From positions 1 to 56,076 of the forward strand of contig CANQBH010000002.1 in the NCBI GenBank assembly GCA_947589155.1: 56,076 nt of DNA. The letters are read 5' to 3'. Below the pieces are notes generated by a model. The model saw only the letters and a program-made list of their open reading frames with translations. It did no database searches and was not told the origin of the DNA. How positions within the stretch are numbered: position 1 is the first letter of the stretch; every line of letters begins with the position of its first letter. Both the position numbers and the translations under genes were made by a program. Below, one piece after another: positions 17,100 through 24,072 of the stretch. This DNA is from an uncultured Lachnospiraceae bacterium. Its GTDB lineage: Bacteria > Bacillota > Clostridia > Lachnospirales > Lachnospiraceae.

Positions 17100-18409
17100 T
17101 GGGCGCGCACCAGATCGTTTCCGTCAAGACGGGAAGCGCGGCGGAGAAAGCGGGCATACGTCCGGGCGATACGCTGCTGGAACTAAATCACGTCAGGCTT
17201 TTGGATATCTTTGATTACTATTATTACGCGGACGAAGCCGACCCTGAGGTGCTGTTGGAGCGTCCGGGCGAAGGAATGCTGCACCTTACCGTAAAAAAAG
17301 ACGAAGGAGAAGATCTCGGCGTTGCATTTGAAAACGGGCTGATGGACGATTACCGGTCCTGTCATAACAAATGCGTTTTCTGCTTCATCGACCAGATGCC
17401 GCCGGGGATGCGGGAGACGCTCTATTTTAAGGACGACGATACGAGGCTGTCTTTTTTGCAGGGAAATTATGTGACGCTGACCAACATGAAGACGGAAGAT
17501 CTGGACCGGATTATCCGCTACCGGCTGGCGCCGATCAATATTTCCGTGCATACCACGGATCCGCAGCTGCGATGCCGTATGCTGCACAACCGATTTGCCG
17601 GAGATATCCTCGATAAGATCCGGCGGCTCTATGACGCGCAGATCGAAATGAACGCCCAGATCGTTCTCTGCAAAGGGTTAAACGACGGCGCGGCACTGGA
17701 AAAGACCGTCTTGGATCTGTTTGCGTTCTATCCTTATATGAAAAGCCTCTCGGTGGTGCCGGTGGGGCTGACGAAGTACCGCGACAATTTGGAGCCTTTG
17801 GAGGCGTTTACCAAGGAAGACGCGGCAAATGTCCTTTCGCTGATCCATGCGCTGCAGGAACACTTTTTCAAAGAGAGCGGAAGTTATTTTGTGCAGGCGT
17901 CGGACGAGTGGTATCTGTTAGCAAAAGAGCCGCTTCCAAAAGAAGAACGGTACGACGGGTATCTGCAATTGGAAAACGGCGTCGGGATGCTCCGCCTTTT
18001 GAAAGAGGAATTTATGGAGGCGCTCGGTCGGGAACGCCGTCGCATTTTTGGAAGGAAAAAGACCGTTTCGATCGCCACGGGCGAACTGGCGGCGCCGTTT
18101 ATCGAGGAACTGGCGAAAGAACTGATGAAAAAATTCCCGAAAGTCACCGTGCGCGTCTATCCGATCCACAATGATTTTTTCGGCGGGCAGATCACGGTCT
18201 CCGGCCTTGTGACAGGGCGCGACCTGATCGCGCAGTTGAAGGGACGGCCGCTGGGAGAGCGGCTGCTGCTGCCGCAGAACATGGTGCGTCCGCAGGAGAG
18301 GGATTTTCTGGACGACGTGACGGTGGACGAAGTAAATAGAACTTTACAAGTGCCGGTAGATATTGTAAAATCAAGCGGTCAAGATTTGCTGGCGGCGCTG
18401 TTGTCCTGA
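17099..18409 (+). CDS. PDZ-radical SAM-DUF512 protein
   Basis: The ATG at 17099 overlaps the preceding stop (TGATG) and lies 6 bases after AAGGAGG, giving 436 residues. Residues 1-70 form a PDZ-like domain (GSAAEKAGIRPGDTLLELN). Cys88, Cys92 and Cys95 (CHNKCVFC) have the C-x3-C-x2-C spacing of radical SAM proteins for a 4Fe-4S cluster. The C-terminal half is DUF512 (ATGELAAPFIEEL...IHNDFFGGQITVSGLVTGRD). The family is widespread in Clostridia and its reaction is unknown. Its place next to der is common in Clostridia and suggests a housekeeping role. Confidence 0.9.
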   Translation: MGAHQIVSVKTGSAAEKAGIRPGDTLLELNHVRLLDIFDYYYYADEADPEVLLERPGEGMLHLTVKKDEGEDLGVAFENGLMDDYRSCHNKCVFCFIDQMPPGMRETLYFKDDDTRLSFLQGNYVTLTNMKTEDLDRIIRYRLAPINISVHTTDPQLRCRMLHNRFAGDILDKIRRLYDAQIEMNAQIVLCKGLNDGAALEKTVLDLFAFYPYMKSLSVVPVGLTKYRDNLEPLEAFTKEDAANVLSLIHALQEHFFKESGSYFVQASDEWYLLAKEPLPKEERYDGYLQLENGVGMLRLLKEEFMEALGRERRRIFGRKKTVSIATGELAAPFIEELAKELMKKFPKVTVRVYPIHNDFFGGQITVSGLVTGRDLIAQLKGRPLGERLLLPQNMVRPQERDFLDDVTVDEVNRTLQVPVDIVKSSGQDLLAALLS

Positions 18410-18436
18410 CAGGCGCGCCGCTTTTTGGAGGAGAAT

Positions 18437-19759
18437 ATGAGAAAACCGGTAGTGGCCATCGTCGGACGGCCGAATGTGGGAAAATCCACACTGTTCAATG
18501 CGCTGGCCGGAGAACGGATCTCCATTGTAAAAGATACGCCCGGCGTGACCCGGGACCGCATTTATGCGGATGTCACATGGCTGGACTATGAGTTTACCAT
18601 GATCGACACCGGCGGTATCGAAATGGATACCGGCGACGCCATGATGAAAGAGATGCGGGAACAGGCGGTCGTCGCCATTGAAACGGCGGACGTGATCCTG
18701 TTCATGACGGACGTGCGGCAGGGGCTTTTGGACGCTGACGCGAAAGTGGCGGATCTTTTGCGCAGGAGCAAGAAGCCGATCGTGCTTGCCGTAAACAAGG
18801 TAGACAGTTTTGAAAAGTTCATGCCGGACGTGTATGAATTTTATCAGTTGGGGCTCGGGGATCCCATTCCGCTCTCCGCGTCTTCCCGTCTTGGGCTCGG
18901 CGATATGCTCGACGCCATAGCCGCGTATTTCCCGAAAATGGAGACGGAGCAAGAAGAGGAGACGCTGCCGCGGATCGCCGTGGTCGGAAAGCCGAATGTC
19001 GGGAAGTCATCACTGATCAACCGGCTGGTCGGTGAAAAGCGCGTGATCGTTTCCGATATCGCCGGAACGACCAGAGACGCGATCGACACGCGCGTGACGT
19101 TTGGCGGCAAGGAGTATATTTTTATCGATACGGCGGGGCTGCGGCGCAAGAGCAAAGTCAAGGAAGAACTGGAGCGTTTCAGTATCATCCGCGCCGTGGC
19201 GGCGGTGGAGCGCGCGGACGTCGTGATCGTCATGATCGACGCAACGGAAGGCGTGACCGAACAGGACGCCAAGATCGCCGGTATCGCGCACGACCGCGGC
19301 AAGGGAATCATCATCGCCGTTAATAAATGGGACGCGATCGAGAAAAACGACAAGACCATGTATGAGCATCGGGATAAGATCCGGCAGGTCCTTTCGTTCA
19401 TGCCGTATGCAAAGATCCTGTTCTTGTCCGTGCGGACGGGACAGCGGGTCAATACGATCTATGAAAACATCGACGCGGTGATGGAAAACAACGCGATGCG
19501 CGTAGCGACCGGCGTTTTGAACGAGATCGTCACGGAAGCCGTCGCAATGCAGCAACCGCCGTCCGACAAGGGCAGACGGCTCAAGATCTTTTACGCGACG
19601 CAGGTGGCGGTCAAGCCGCCGACGTTTGTGATCTTTGTCAACGACAGGGAACTGATGCATTTTTCCTATGTGAGATATCTGGAAAATCGGATTCGGGAGG
19701 CTTTCGGCTTTGAAGGCACATCCCTGAAATTTATTATTAGGGAGAGAAAAGATGACTAA
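18437..19759 (+). CDS. der: ribosome biogenesis GTPase Der (EngA)
   Basis: The ATG at 18437 follows GGAGGAG. The 440-residue protein has two GTPase domains in tandem: GRPNVGKS near residue 10 with DTGG, and GKPNVGKS near residue 182 with DTAG, each with its NKxD (NKVD, NKWD). A C-terminal KH-like domain (QPPSDKGRRLKIFYATQ...VNDRELMHFSYVRYLENRIRE) binds the 50S precursor. It acts in large-subunit assembly. The stop overlaps the plsY start region by 8 bases. Confidence 0.97.
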   Translation: MRKPVVAIVGRPNVGKSTLFNALAGERISIVKDTPGVTRDRIYADVTWLDYEFTMIDTGGIEMDTGDAMMKEMREQAVVAIETADVILFMTDVRQGLLDADAKVADLLRRSKKPIVLAVNKVDSFEKFMPDVYEFYQLGLGDPIPLSASSRLGLGDMLDAIAAYFPKMETEQEEETLPRIAVVGKPNVGKSSLINRLVGEKRVIVSDIAGTTRDAIDTRVTFGGKEYIFIDTAGLRRKSKVKEELERFSIIRAVAAVERADVVIVMIDATEGVTEQDAKIAGIAHDRGKGIIIAVNKWDAIEKNDKTMYEHRDKIRQVLSFMPYAKILFLSVRTGQRVNTIYENIDAVMENNAMRVATGVLNEIVTEAVAMQQPPSDKGRRLKIFYATQVAVKPPTFVIFVNDRELMHFSYVRYLENRIREAFGFEGTSLKFIIRERKDD

Positions 19760-20411
19760 TATGATAGCAGCAAGACTGGGCGCCGCCGCGATCGGCTATT
19801 TATGCGGAATGTTCCTTTCCGGTTTTTTCATCGGCAAGAGCAAGGATATCGATATCAGAACGCAGGGCAGCGGCAACGTGGGAACGACGAACACGATGCG
19901 GATCCTCGGCCTCAAGGTCGGGGCGGTCACGCTTTTGTGCGACTGCTTGAAATGTATCGCCGCGGTGGCGATCGCCTACGCGCTGTTTCATCAGGCGTTT
20001 CCCGAGCATATCAAACTCATTGAACTTTACGCGGCTTTCGGTACGGTCTTAGGGCACGACTTCCCCGTTTATATGAAGTTTAAGGGCGGGAAAGGGATCG
20101 CCTCAAGTTTTGGTATGCTCATCGCGATCTATCCGATGTTTTTACCGGTATGCGTGCTGCTTTTCGCGCTGGCGGTCGGGATCACCAAATACGTTTCGCT
20201 CGGTTCCATCCTAGCGGCGCTCGCCGTGATCGTTCAGGTCTTTGTCATGGGGCGGCTCGGCTGGCTGCCGTTTGCGGGAAGCGACCTTTTGGAAGCGCAG
20301 ATCGTAACGTCCCTGATCGCCGTGCTGGCGGTGTTTTTGCATCGCAGCAATATCCGGCGGCTCCTGCAGGGCAATGAAAACAAACTTTCTTTTCGTTCTA
20401 AAAGGGATTAA
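19752..20411 (+). CDS. plsY: glycerol-3-phosphate acyltransferase PlsY
   Basis: This membrane enzyme moves an acyl group from acyl-phosphate to glycerol-3-phosphate, the first step of phospholipid synthesis. The 219 residues have five or more hydrophobic segments and the three family motifs: SGNVGTTNTMR, KFKGGKGIASSFG and the C-terminal FLHRSNIRRLLQGNE. Starts at 19752 and 19761 are both possible; the first overlaps der. In many Clostridia gpsA follows plsY; here two terminators and an AT-rich island follow instead. Confidence 0.95.
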   Translation: MTNMIAARLGAAAIGYLCGMFLSGFFIGKSKDIDIRTQGSGNVGTTNTMRILGLKVGAVTLLCDCLKCIAAVAIAYALFHQAFPEHIKLIELYAAFGTVLGHDFPVYMKFKGGKGIASSFGMLIAIYPMFLPVCVLLFALAVGITKYVSLGSILAALAVIVQVFVMGRLGWLPFAGSDLLEAQIVTSLIAVLAVFLHRSNIRRLLQGNENKLSFRSKRD

Positions 20412-20413
20412 GC

Positions 20414-20455
20414 AACGCCGTCTTCTGTCTGCTGACAGAGGGCGGCGTTTTTTAT
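20414..20455 (+). terminator. strong Rho-independent terminator after plsY
   Basis: A 16-base stem runs from AACGCCG to CGGCGTT around a TGCT loop, followed by six T. It closes the long housekeeping transcript. Confidence 0.9.
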
Positions 20456-20460
20456 TTGGG

Positions 20461-20491
20461 GCGCCCGCTTTGACGTGGGCGCTTTTTCTTT
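20461..20491 (+). terminator. second terminator
   Basis: GCGCCCGC pairs with GTGGGCGC around TTTGAC, followed by five T. A second terminator so close to the first may be the leftover end of a gene lost when the downstream island was inserted. Confidence 0.7.
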
Positions 20492-20528
20492 AGATTGTAC
20501 TTGCCTTTTGATTCGGGGGAGATGGCAT

Positions 20529-20558
20529 TGTAAATAAAAAGGAGAGTTATGGTACGAT
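20529..20558 (+). promoter_or_regulatory. possible promoter of the recombinase gene
   Basis: TTGTAA (20529-20534), 18-base spacer, TACGAT (20553-20558). The -10 overlaps the dyad at 20557-20585, a layout typical of self-repression. Confidence 0.35.
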
Positions 20559-20585
20559 AACTATTGTTTATACAACAATGGTTAT
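20557..20585. repeat. 29-bp imperfect palindrome upstream of the recombinase
   Basis: The half-sites ATAAC-x-ATTGTT and AACAAT-x-GTTAT face each other around a TATA-like centre. It ends 17 bases before the recombinase ATG. It could be the recombinase's own binding or crossover site, an operator, or both. Confidence 0.6.
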
Positions 20586-20602
20586 TTTTATGGAGGTAGG
20601 AT

Positions 20603-21211
20603 ATGGAACATGCAAAGATTTACGGTTATATGAGAGTATCCACAAGGGAACAGAACGAGGACAGACAGAGGATGGCTTTGATTGAAATGGGCGTACCTGA
20701 AAAGAACATATACGTCGACAAACTATCGGGAAAGGACTTCAACAGACCGCAGTATAAGAAACTGTTGAAGAAACTAGACAGCGATGCGGTACTGTTCGTG
20801 AAGTCCATAGACCGATTGGGGCGTAATTATGCTGACTTGAATGAGCAGTGGCGCATTATCACCGAGGGAAAGGGTGCGGATATCGTCGTAATCGATATGC
20901 CACTCTTGGACACAAGGCGGGAGAAGAATCTGTTAGGAACGCTTATCAGCGACATTGTGCTTGCGCTGCTTTCTTATGTTGCAGAGAATGAGCGTATGAA
21001 TATCAGGCAGAGGCAGGCGGAAGGAATTGCTGCAGCAAAGGCAAGAGGCGTTAGGTTTGGCAGACCGCCGATACCAATACCTGATAATTTTTACAAGGCA
21101 CACAGCGATTGGCGCAAGGGTAAAATTTCTATGGAACAGGCAGCAAAGGATTGTAATATGCTGCCTAAGACTTTTTATAGCAAAGCCGTAAAATATGAAA
21201 AGTCTAATTAA
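20603..21211 (+). CDS. serine recombinase (resolvase/invertase family)
   Basis: This encodes 202 residues. The N-terminal catalytic domain opens YGYMRVSTREQN with the nucleophile Ser (in RVST) and continues with the conserved KSIDRLGRNYADLNEQW segment (Arg of DRLGR). A long E helix (ENERMNIRQRQAEGIAAAKARGVRFGRPP) leads to a C-terminal helix-turn-helix (KISMEQAAKDCNMLPKTFYSKAV). The size matches small invertases and resolvases (Hin, Gin, Tn3 resolvase types), not the large phage-type integrases. An GGAGGT site precedes the ATG. It lies directly before a methyltransferase-nuclease pair and may act on sites in that region. Confidence 0.92.
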   Translation: MEHAKIYGYMRVSTREQNEDRQRMALIEMGVPEKNIYVDKLSGKDFNRPQYKKLLKKLDSDAVLFVKSIDRLGRNYADLNEQWRIITEGKGADIVVIDMPLLDTRREKNLLGTLISDIVLALLSYVAENERMNIRQRQAEGIAAAKARGVRFGRPPIPIPDNFYKAHSDWRKGKISMEQAAKDCNMLPKTFYSKAVKYEKSN

Positions 21212-21213
21212 AG

Positions 21214-21261
21214 AAGCGGTATCAAACTGATAAAGCATACTTTTTCCGTTTGATACCGCTT
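21214..21261 (+). terminator. terminator / long perfect inverted repeat after the recombinase
   Basis: AAGCGGTATCAAAC and GTTTGATACCGCTT form a perfect 14-base stem around a 20-base loop. The T run after the stem is poor. The loop contains one arm of the 15-bp inverted repeat described separately, so this dyad may also be part of a recombination site. Confidence 0.55.
21232..21246. repeat. left arm of a 15-bp inverted repeat
   Basis: AAAGCATACTTTTTC. Its exact reverse complement occurs at 21357-21371. The core CATA versus TATG sets the orientation of an otherwise near-palindromic AAAG....CTTT site. Confidence 0.8.
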
Positions 21262-21278
21262 TCGCTAATATTTATAAT
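21250..21278 (+). promoter_or_regulatory. sigma-A-type promoter of the methyltransferase-nuclease unit
   Basis: TTGATA (21250-21255), 17-base spacer, TATAAT (21273-21278), on the plus strand between the two inverted-repeat arms. Two more promoter-like pairs lie in the same segment: TTGTCA/TATATA forward (21294-21321) and TTGACA/TATAAA on the minus strand (21300 down to 21271). Transcription would leave a leader of about 130 bases before the ATG at 21417. Confidence 0.6.
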
Positions 21279-21356
21279 ATCATATCACAAATCTTGTCAA
21301 AATTCATCAATTTCTTATATAAAATCGCAAAGAGACTGAAATTAAAAAACCTATCT

Positions 21357-21371
21357 GAAAAAGTATGCTTT
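21357..21371. repeat. right arm of the 15-bp inverted repeat
   Basis: GAAAAAGTATGCTTT, the exact reverse complement of 21232-21246, 110 bases away and 45 bases before the methyltransferase ATG. Confidence 0.8.
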
Positions 21372-21416
21372 TTTCGATTGCGGAAAAAGCGTGGAGATTC
21401 AAAGAGGAGAGCGATT

Positions 21417-22361
21417 ATGGCAGGAAATAGTAATTTGACCGACTCTGCAAGAAATAAACAAGATGAGTTTTATACGCAAATTTCTATGATAGAAAGGGAA
21501 CTAAAGTATTATAGAAATCATTTTAAGGATAAAGTAATCTTTTGTAATTGCGACGACCCAACGTGGTCTAACTTTTGGAGATATTTTGCAATCAACTTTG
21601 AGTTTCTTGGATTAAAAAAACTTATTGCAACACATTACGATGCAGAAAAGCCTACATACAAACTGGAATTATCAAGAGACACTAATGGAGATAAAAAGAT
21701 AAATGTAGATGACGTAATAAAAACAGCACTTTCACAGAATGGGGATTTTAGAAGTCCTGAATGTGTTGAATTACTGAAAGAGGCAGACATTGTTGTTACT
21801 AATCCGCCATTTAGTCTATTTAGGGAATATATTTCACAACTTATTCAATTTAACAAAAGTTTCATTATAATTGGCAATATTAATAATATAACGTACAAGG
21901 AAATAACGCCATTGATAATGCACAATGAGATTTGGCTTGGAAGAAATAGTGGTCACTTTTGGTTTAGAGTACCTGATTGGTATGAGGAAAAAAATACTGA
22001 CTTTAAGATTGATGAGAATGGTGTTAAATGGCGGCGAATGGGGAATATATGCTGGTATACCAATATGGACTATCCTGAAAGATATGAGGATTTGATATTG
22101 TATAAGCATTATACAGATACAGAATATCCTAAATATACAAATTGTAATGCAATAGAAGTATCAAGAACGGAGAAAATACCAGAAGACTATTATGGAGTAA
22201 TGGGTGTTCCAATTACCTTTTTAGCGAAACATAACCCTAAGCAATTTGACATATTAGGAATTGATAAAAATTTTACTTCCGATGGCGGAAGATTTAAGTT
22301 GATGATAAATGGTAAAGAAAAAACGCAATATGCAAGATTGGTTATCAGGAGGAAACAGTAA
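21417..22361 (+). CDS. M.EcoRI-type adenine-specific DNA methyltransferase
   Basis: The ATG at 21417 lies 7 bases after AGAGGAG and gives 314 residues (MAGNSNLTDSARNKQDEFYTQ). An in-frame start at 21294 is AT-rich leader and is rejected. The catalytic motif IV VTNPPFSLF (N-P-P-F) marks an N6-adenine methyltransferase. The pattern VIFCNCDDPTWSNFWRYF and the C-terminal MGVPITFL...FDILGI segments are those of the M.EcoRI family. It should protect host DNA from the nuclease encoded next, whose ATG overlaps its stop (TAATG). The AT-rich codon use is unlike the flanking genes and points to transfer. Confidence 0.9.
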   Translation: MAGNSNLTDSARNKQDEFYTQISMIERELKYYRNHFKDKVIFCNCDDPTWSNFWRYFAINFEFLGLKKLIATHYDAEKPTYKLELSRDTNGDKKINVDDVIKTALSQNGDFRSPECVELLKEADIVVTNPPFSLFREYISQLIQFNKSFIIIGNINNITYKEITPLIMHNEIWLGRNSGHFWFRVPDWYEEKNTDFKIDENGVKWRRMGNICWYTNMDYPERYEDLILYKHYTDTEYPKYTNCNAIEVSRTEKIPEDYYGVMGVPITFLAKHNPKQFDILGIDKNFTSDGGRFKLMINGKEKTQYARLVIRRKQ

Positions 22362-23449
22362 TGGATATTAAAATGCATGAAATTCCTATCAGCGAGGTGT
22401 TTGAGGGATACATAGACAGTGACGATGAGGGAGTTGTCGGATATGGGGGTAAATTGAATATACGTCCTGCATTTCAGCGCGAATTTGTCTATAAGGATAA
22501 ACAGCGTGATGAAGTGATCAATACTGTACGGAAAGGCTTTCCGTTGAATGTGATGTATTGGGTAAAGACTGAGGACGGATATGAACTGATGGACGGTCAG
22601 CAGAGGACACTAAGTATATGCCAGTATCTTAACGGAGATTTTTCTGTAAATTATCAGTATTTTCACAATTTGACAGAGAGTGAAAAGCAGCAGATCAGAG
22701 ACTATAAACTGATGGTATATATATGTGAGGGCAACGACAAGGAGAAACTGGATTGGTTTAAGATAATCAACATAGCGGGAGAGCAACTTACCGAGCAGGA
22801 ACTTCGCAATGCAATTTACACAGGAACTTGGCTTGCGGATGCAAAGAAACGTTTTAGTAAGAGCCAGTGTCCCGCTTATAACATCGCAAGCAATTATATG
22901 AGTGGGACCCCTCTCAGGCAGGATTATCTTCAGACGATGTTATCTTGGGTTTCAGATCGTGATGGGATAGCACTTGAAGAATATATGGCAAAACACCAGC
23001 ACGATGCTGATGCACACGAAGAGTGGTTGTATTTCAAATCCGTCATTGACTGGGTAGAAGCAATATTCCCAAAGTATAGAAAAGAGATGAAAGGTGTACC
23101 GTGGGGCTTATATTATAATCGATTTAAGGATAAGAATTTTATCCCCACAGATCTTGAAAATGATGTAAAGCGTCTTATGATGGACGATGATGTTACTAAG
23201 AAGTCAGGCATATATGAATATCTGATTGATGGGGAGGAAAAACATCTTTCCATTCGCGTATTTACAGCATCACAGATGCGAACACAGTATGAAAAACAAG
23301 GTGGTATGTGTCCAAAATGTTTACAGCATTATGAACTGAATGAAATGGAGGGCGATCACATTACACCTTGGTGCGAGGGTGGGCATACTACGCCAGAGAA
23401 TTTGCAGATGTTATGTAAAAACTGCAACAGGAGAAAATCGGCAAAATAA
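22361..23449 (+). CDS. DUF262-HNH endonuclease, probable restriction partner
   Basis: This encodes 362 residues. The N-terminal DUF262 domain shows the ParB-like nucleotide-binding pattern: AFQREFVYKDKQRDEVINTVRKGFP and LMDGQQRTLS (DGQQR motif). The C-terminal HNH nuclease domain (about 310-362) has Cys pairs CPKC and CKNC around EGDHITPWCEGGHTTPENLQ, which supply the metal-binding His and zinc Cys residues. Proteins with DUF262 plus HNH include modification-sensing nucleases such as GmrSD-like and BrxU-like enzymes. Pairing with a single methyltransferase one base away suggests a two-gene restriction-modification unit, with this protein in place of the usual R.EcoRI. Whether it cuts unmodified or modified DNA cannot be told from sequence. 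Confidence 0.88.
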   Translation: MDIKMHEIPISEVFEGYIDSDDEGVVGYGGKLNIRPAFQREFVYKDKQRDEVINTVRKGFPLNVMYWVKTEDGYELMDGQQRTLSICQYLNGDFSVNYQYFHNLTESEKQQIRDYKLMVYICEGNDKEKLDWFKIINIAGEQLTEQELRNAIYTGTWLADAKKRFSKSQCPAYNIASNYMSGTPLRQDYLQTMLSWVSDRDGIALEEYMAKHQHDADAHEEWLYFKSVIDWVEAIFPKYRKEMKGVPWGLYYNRFKDKNFIPTDLENDVKRLMMDDDVTKKSGIYEYLIDGEEKHLSIRVFTASQMRTQYEKQGGMCPKCLQHYELNEMEGDHITPWCEGGHTTPENLQMLCKNCNRRKSAK

Positions 23450-23519
23450 TGAGCATATAAATGAATATTTGTATGGATATGTCATCCCATTACGAACGAG
23501 AAGGCAAAAGTTATTGAAT

Positions 23520-23815
23520 TTAGCATAGGTTATCATTTCCTGCCTGACATTTTCCATCATCTATAATAGTAGAGACTTCCATAAAATGAAAAAGGGAGAG
23601 ACCTGCAGGCTCTTCCCAGTCGTGGGCTTCATAAGTTTCTGCAACGTAATCACTAAGTACAATATAATAAAAACAGGAAAAAATGAAATTCTTAGTTTCT
23701 GCCACTCATCTGAACCGAGCAATTGTTCGAGCGCAATATCAAAAATAACCGCGACAGATTTCTGACCTATTTTCTTATATTCCTGCGACGTTTCTTTTCT
23801 TCCATATTGTGACAA
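23520..23815 (-). pseudogene. decayed minus-strand reading frame
   Basis: Two minus-strand frames look coding in series. The first (from about 23815) reads KKIGQKSVAVIFDIALEQLL and then GSDEWQ; after a likely frameshift near 23700 the second reads YVAETYEAHDWEEPAGLSLF and runs on to a stop at 23520. Neither frame alone is convincing, but together they look like one frameshifted gene of about 90 residues. No family recognised. It lies at the right end of the island, where gene debris is common. Confidence 0.35.
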
Positions 23816-23987
23816 AACACAATCTAACAGTGCAAAAAACGGATATTAAGTCCGCGAAATATGTGTGTCTATCTCCATTTTTCGCAGATATTTTTCTTAG
23901 ATACTACCGATAATTTGTGATGGCTGCTAAGAATAATGCGGTTTGCAAGCGTCCAAGAAACTTTCATCAAAAAAATAAAAAATGTGA

Positions 23988-24016
23988 TTGACGACCACAT
24001 TTTGTGGTGCTAAAAT
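23988..24016 (+). promoter_or_regulatory. nrdD promoter
   Basis: TTGACG (23988-23993), exactly 17 bases, TAAAAT (24011-24016). The spacer is filled by the first NrdR-like dyad, so a bound repressor would block RNA polymerase directly. Confidence 0.75.
23994..24008. promoter_or_regulatory. upstream NrdR box (divergent)
   Basis: ACCACATTTTGTGGT is a perfect 15-base dyad resembling the NrdR box. Its centre is about 32 bases (three helical turns) before the centre of the second box, the standard spacing for paired NrdR sites. Confidence 0.7.
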
Positions 24017-24025
24017 AATCTTTAG

Positions 24026-24041
24026 ACACAATATATTGTTG
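24026..24041. promoter_or_regulatory. downstream NrdR box
   Basis: ACACAATATATTGTTG closely matches the NrdR consensus ACACwATATATwGTGT. It covers the expected transcription start region. Confidence 0.85.
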
Positions 24042-24072
24042 CGTGAAGGAAAATACGCAGGAGGAGAAACGT

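Larger units (their letters stand above)
20492..23900. mobile_element. AT-rich inserted island with recombinase and restriction-modification genes
   Basis: The stretch from just after the second plsY terminator to just before the nrdD promoter is clearly richer in A and T than both flanks. It carries a serine recombinase, a methyltransferase and a nuclease gene, followed by a decayed reading frame. I did not find matching direct repeats at the ends, so the exact borders are estimates. Confidence 0.6.
23450..24072. other. 623-base gap between the nuclease gene and nrdD
   Basis: This region holds the decayed minus-strand frame (23520-23815), an AT-rich stretch with only a short CGGA/TCCG hairpin (about 23840-23855) and no convincing gene, then the NrdR-controlled promoter (23988-24041). 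No terminator with a clear T run was seen directly after the nuclease gene. Confidence 0.6.

Noticed and set aside
21294-21416. N-terminal extension of the methyltransferase frame
   Set aside because: The extension covers promoter and leader sequence, is AT-rich, and a good ribosome site lies just before the ATG at 21417.
23917-23988. 23-codon frame (MAAKNNAVCK...) before nrdD
   Set aside because: No ribosome site, runs into the promoter and NrdR box, and has low-complexity codons.
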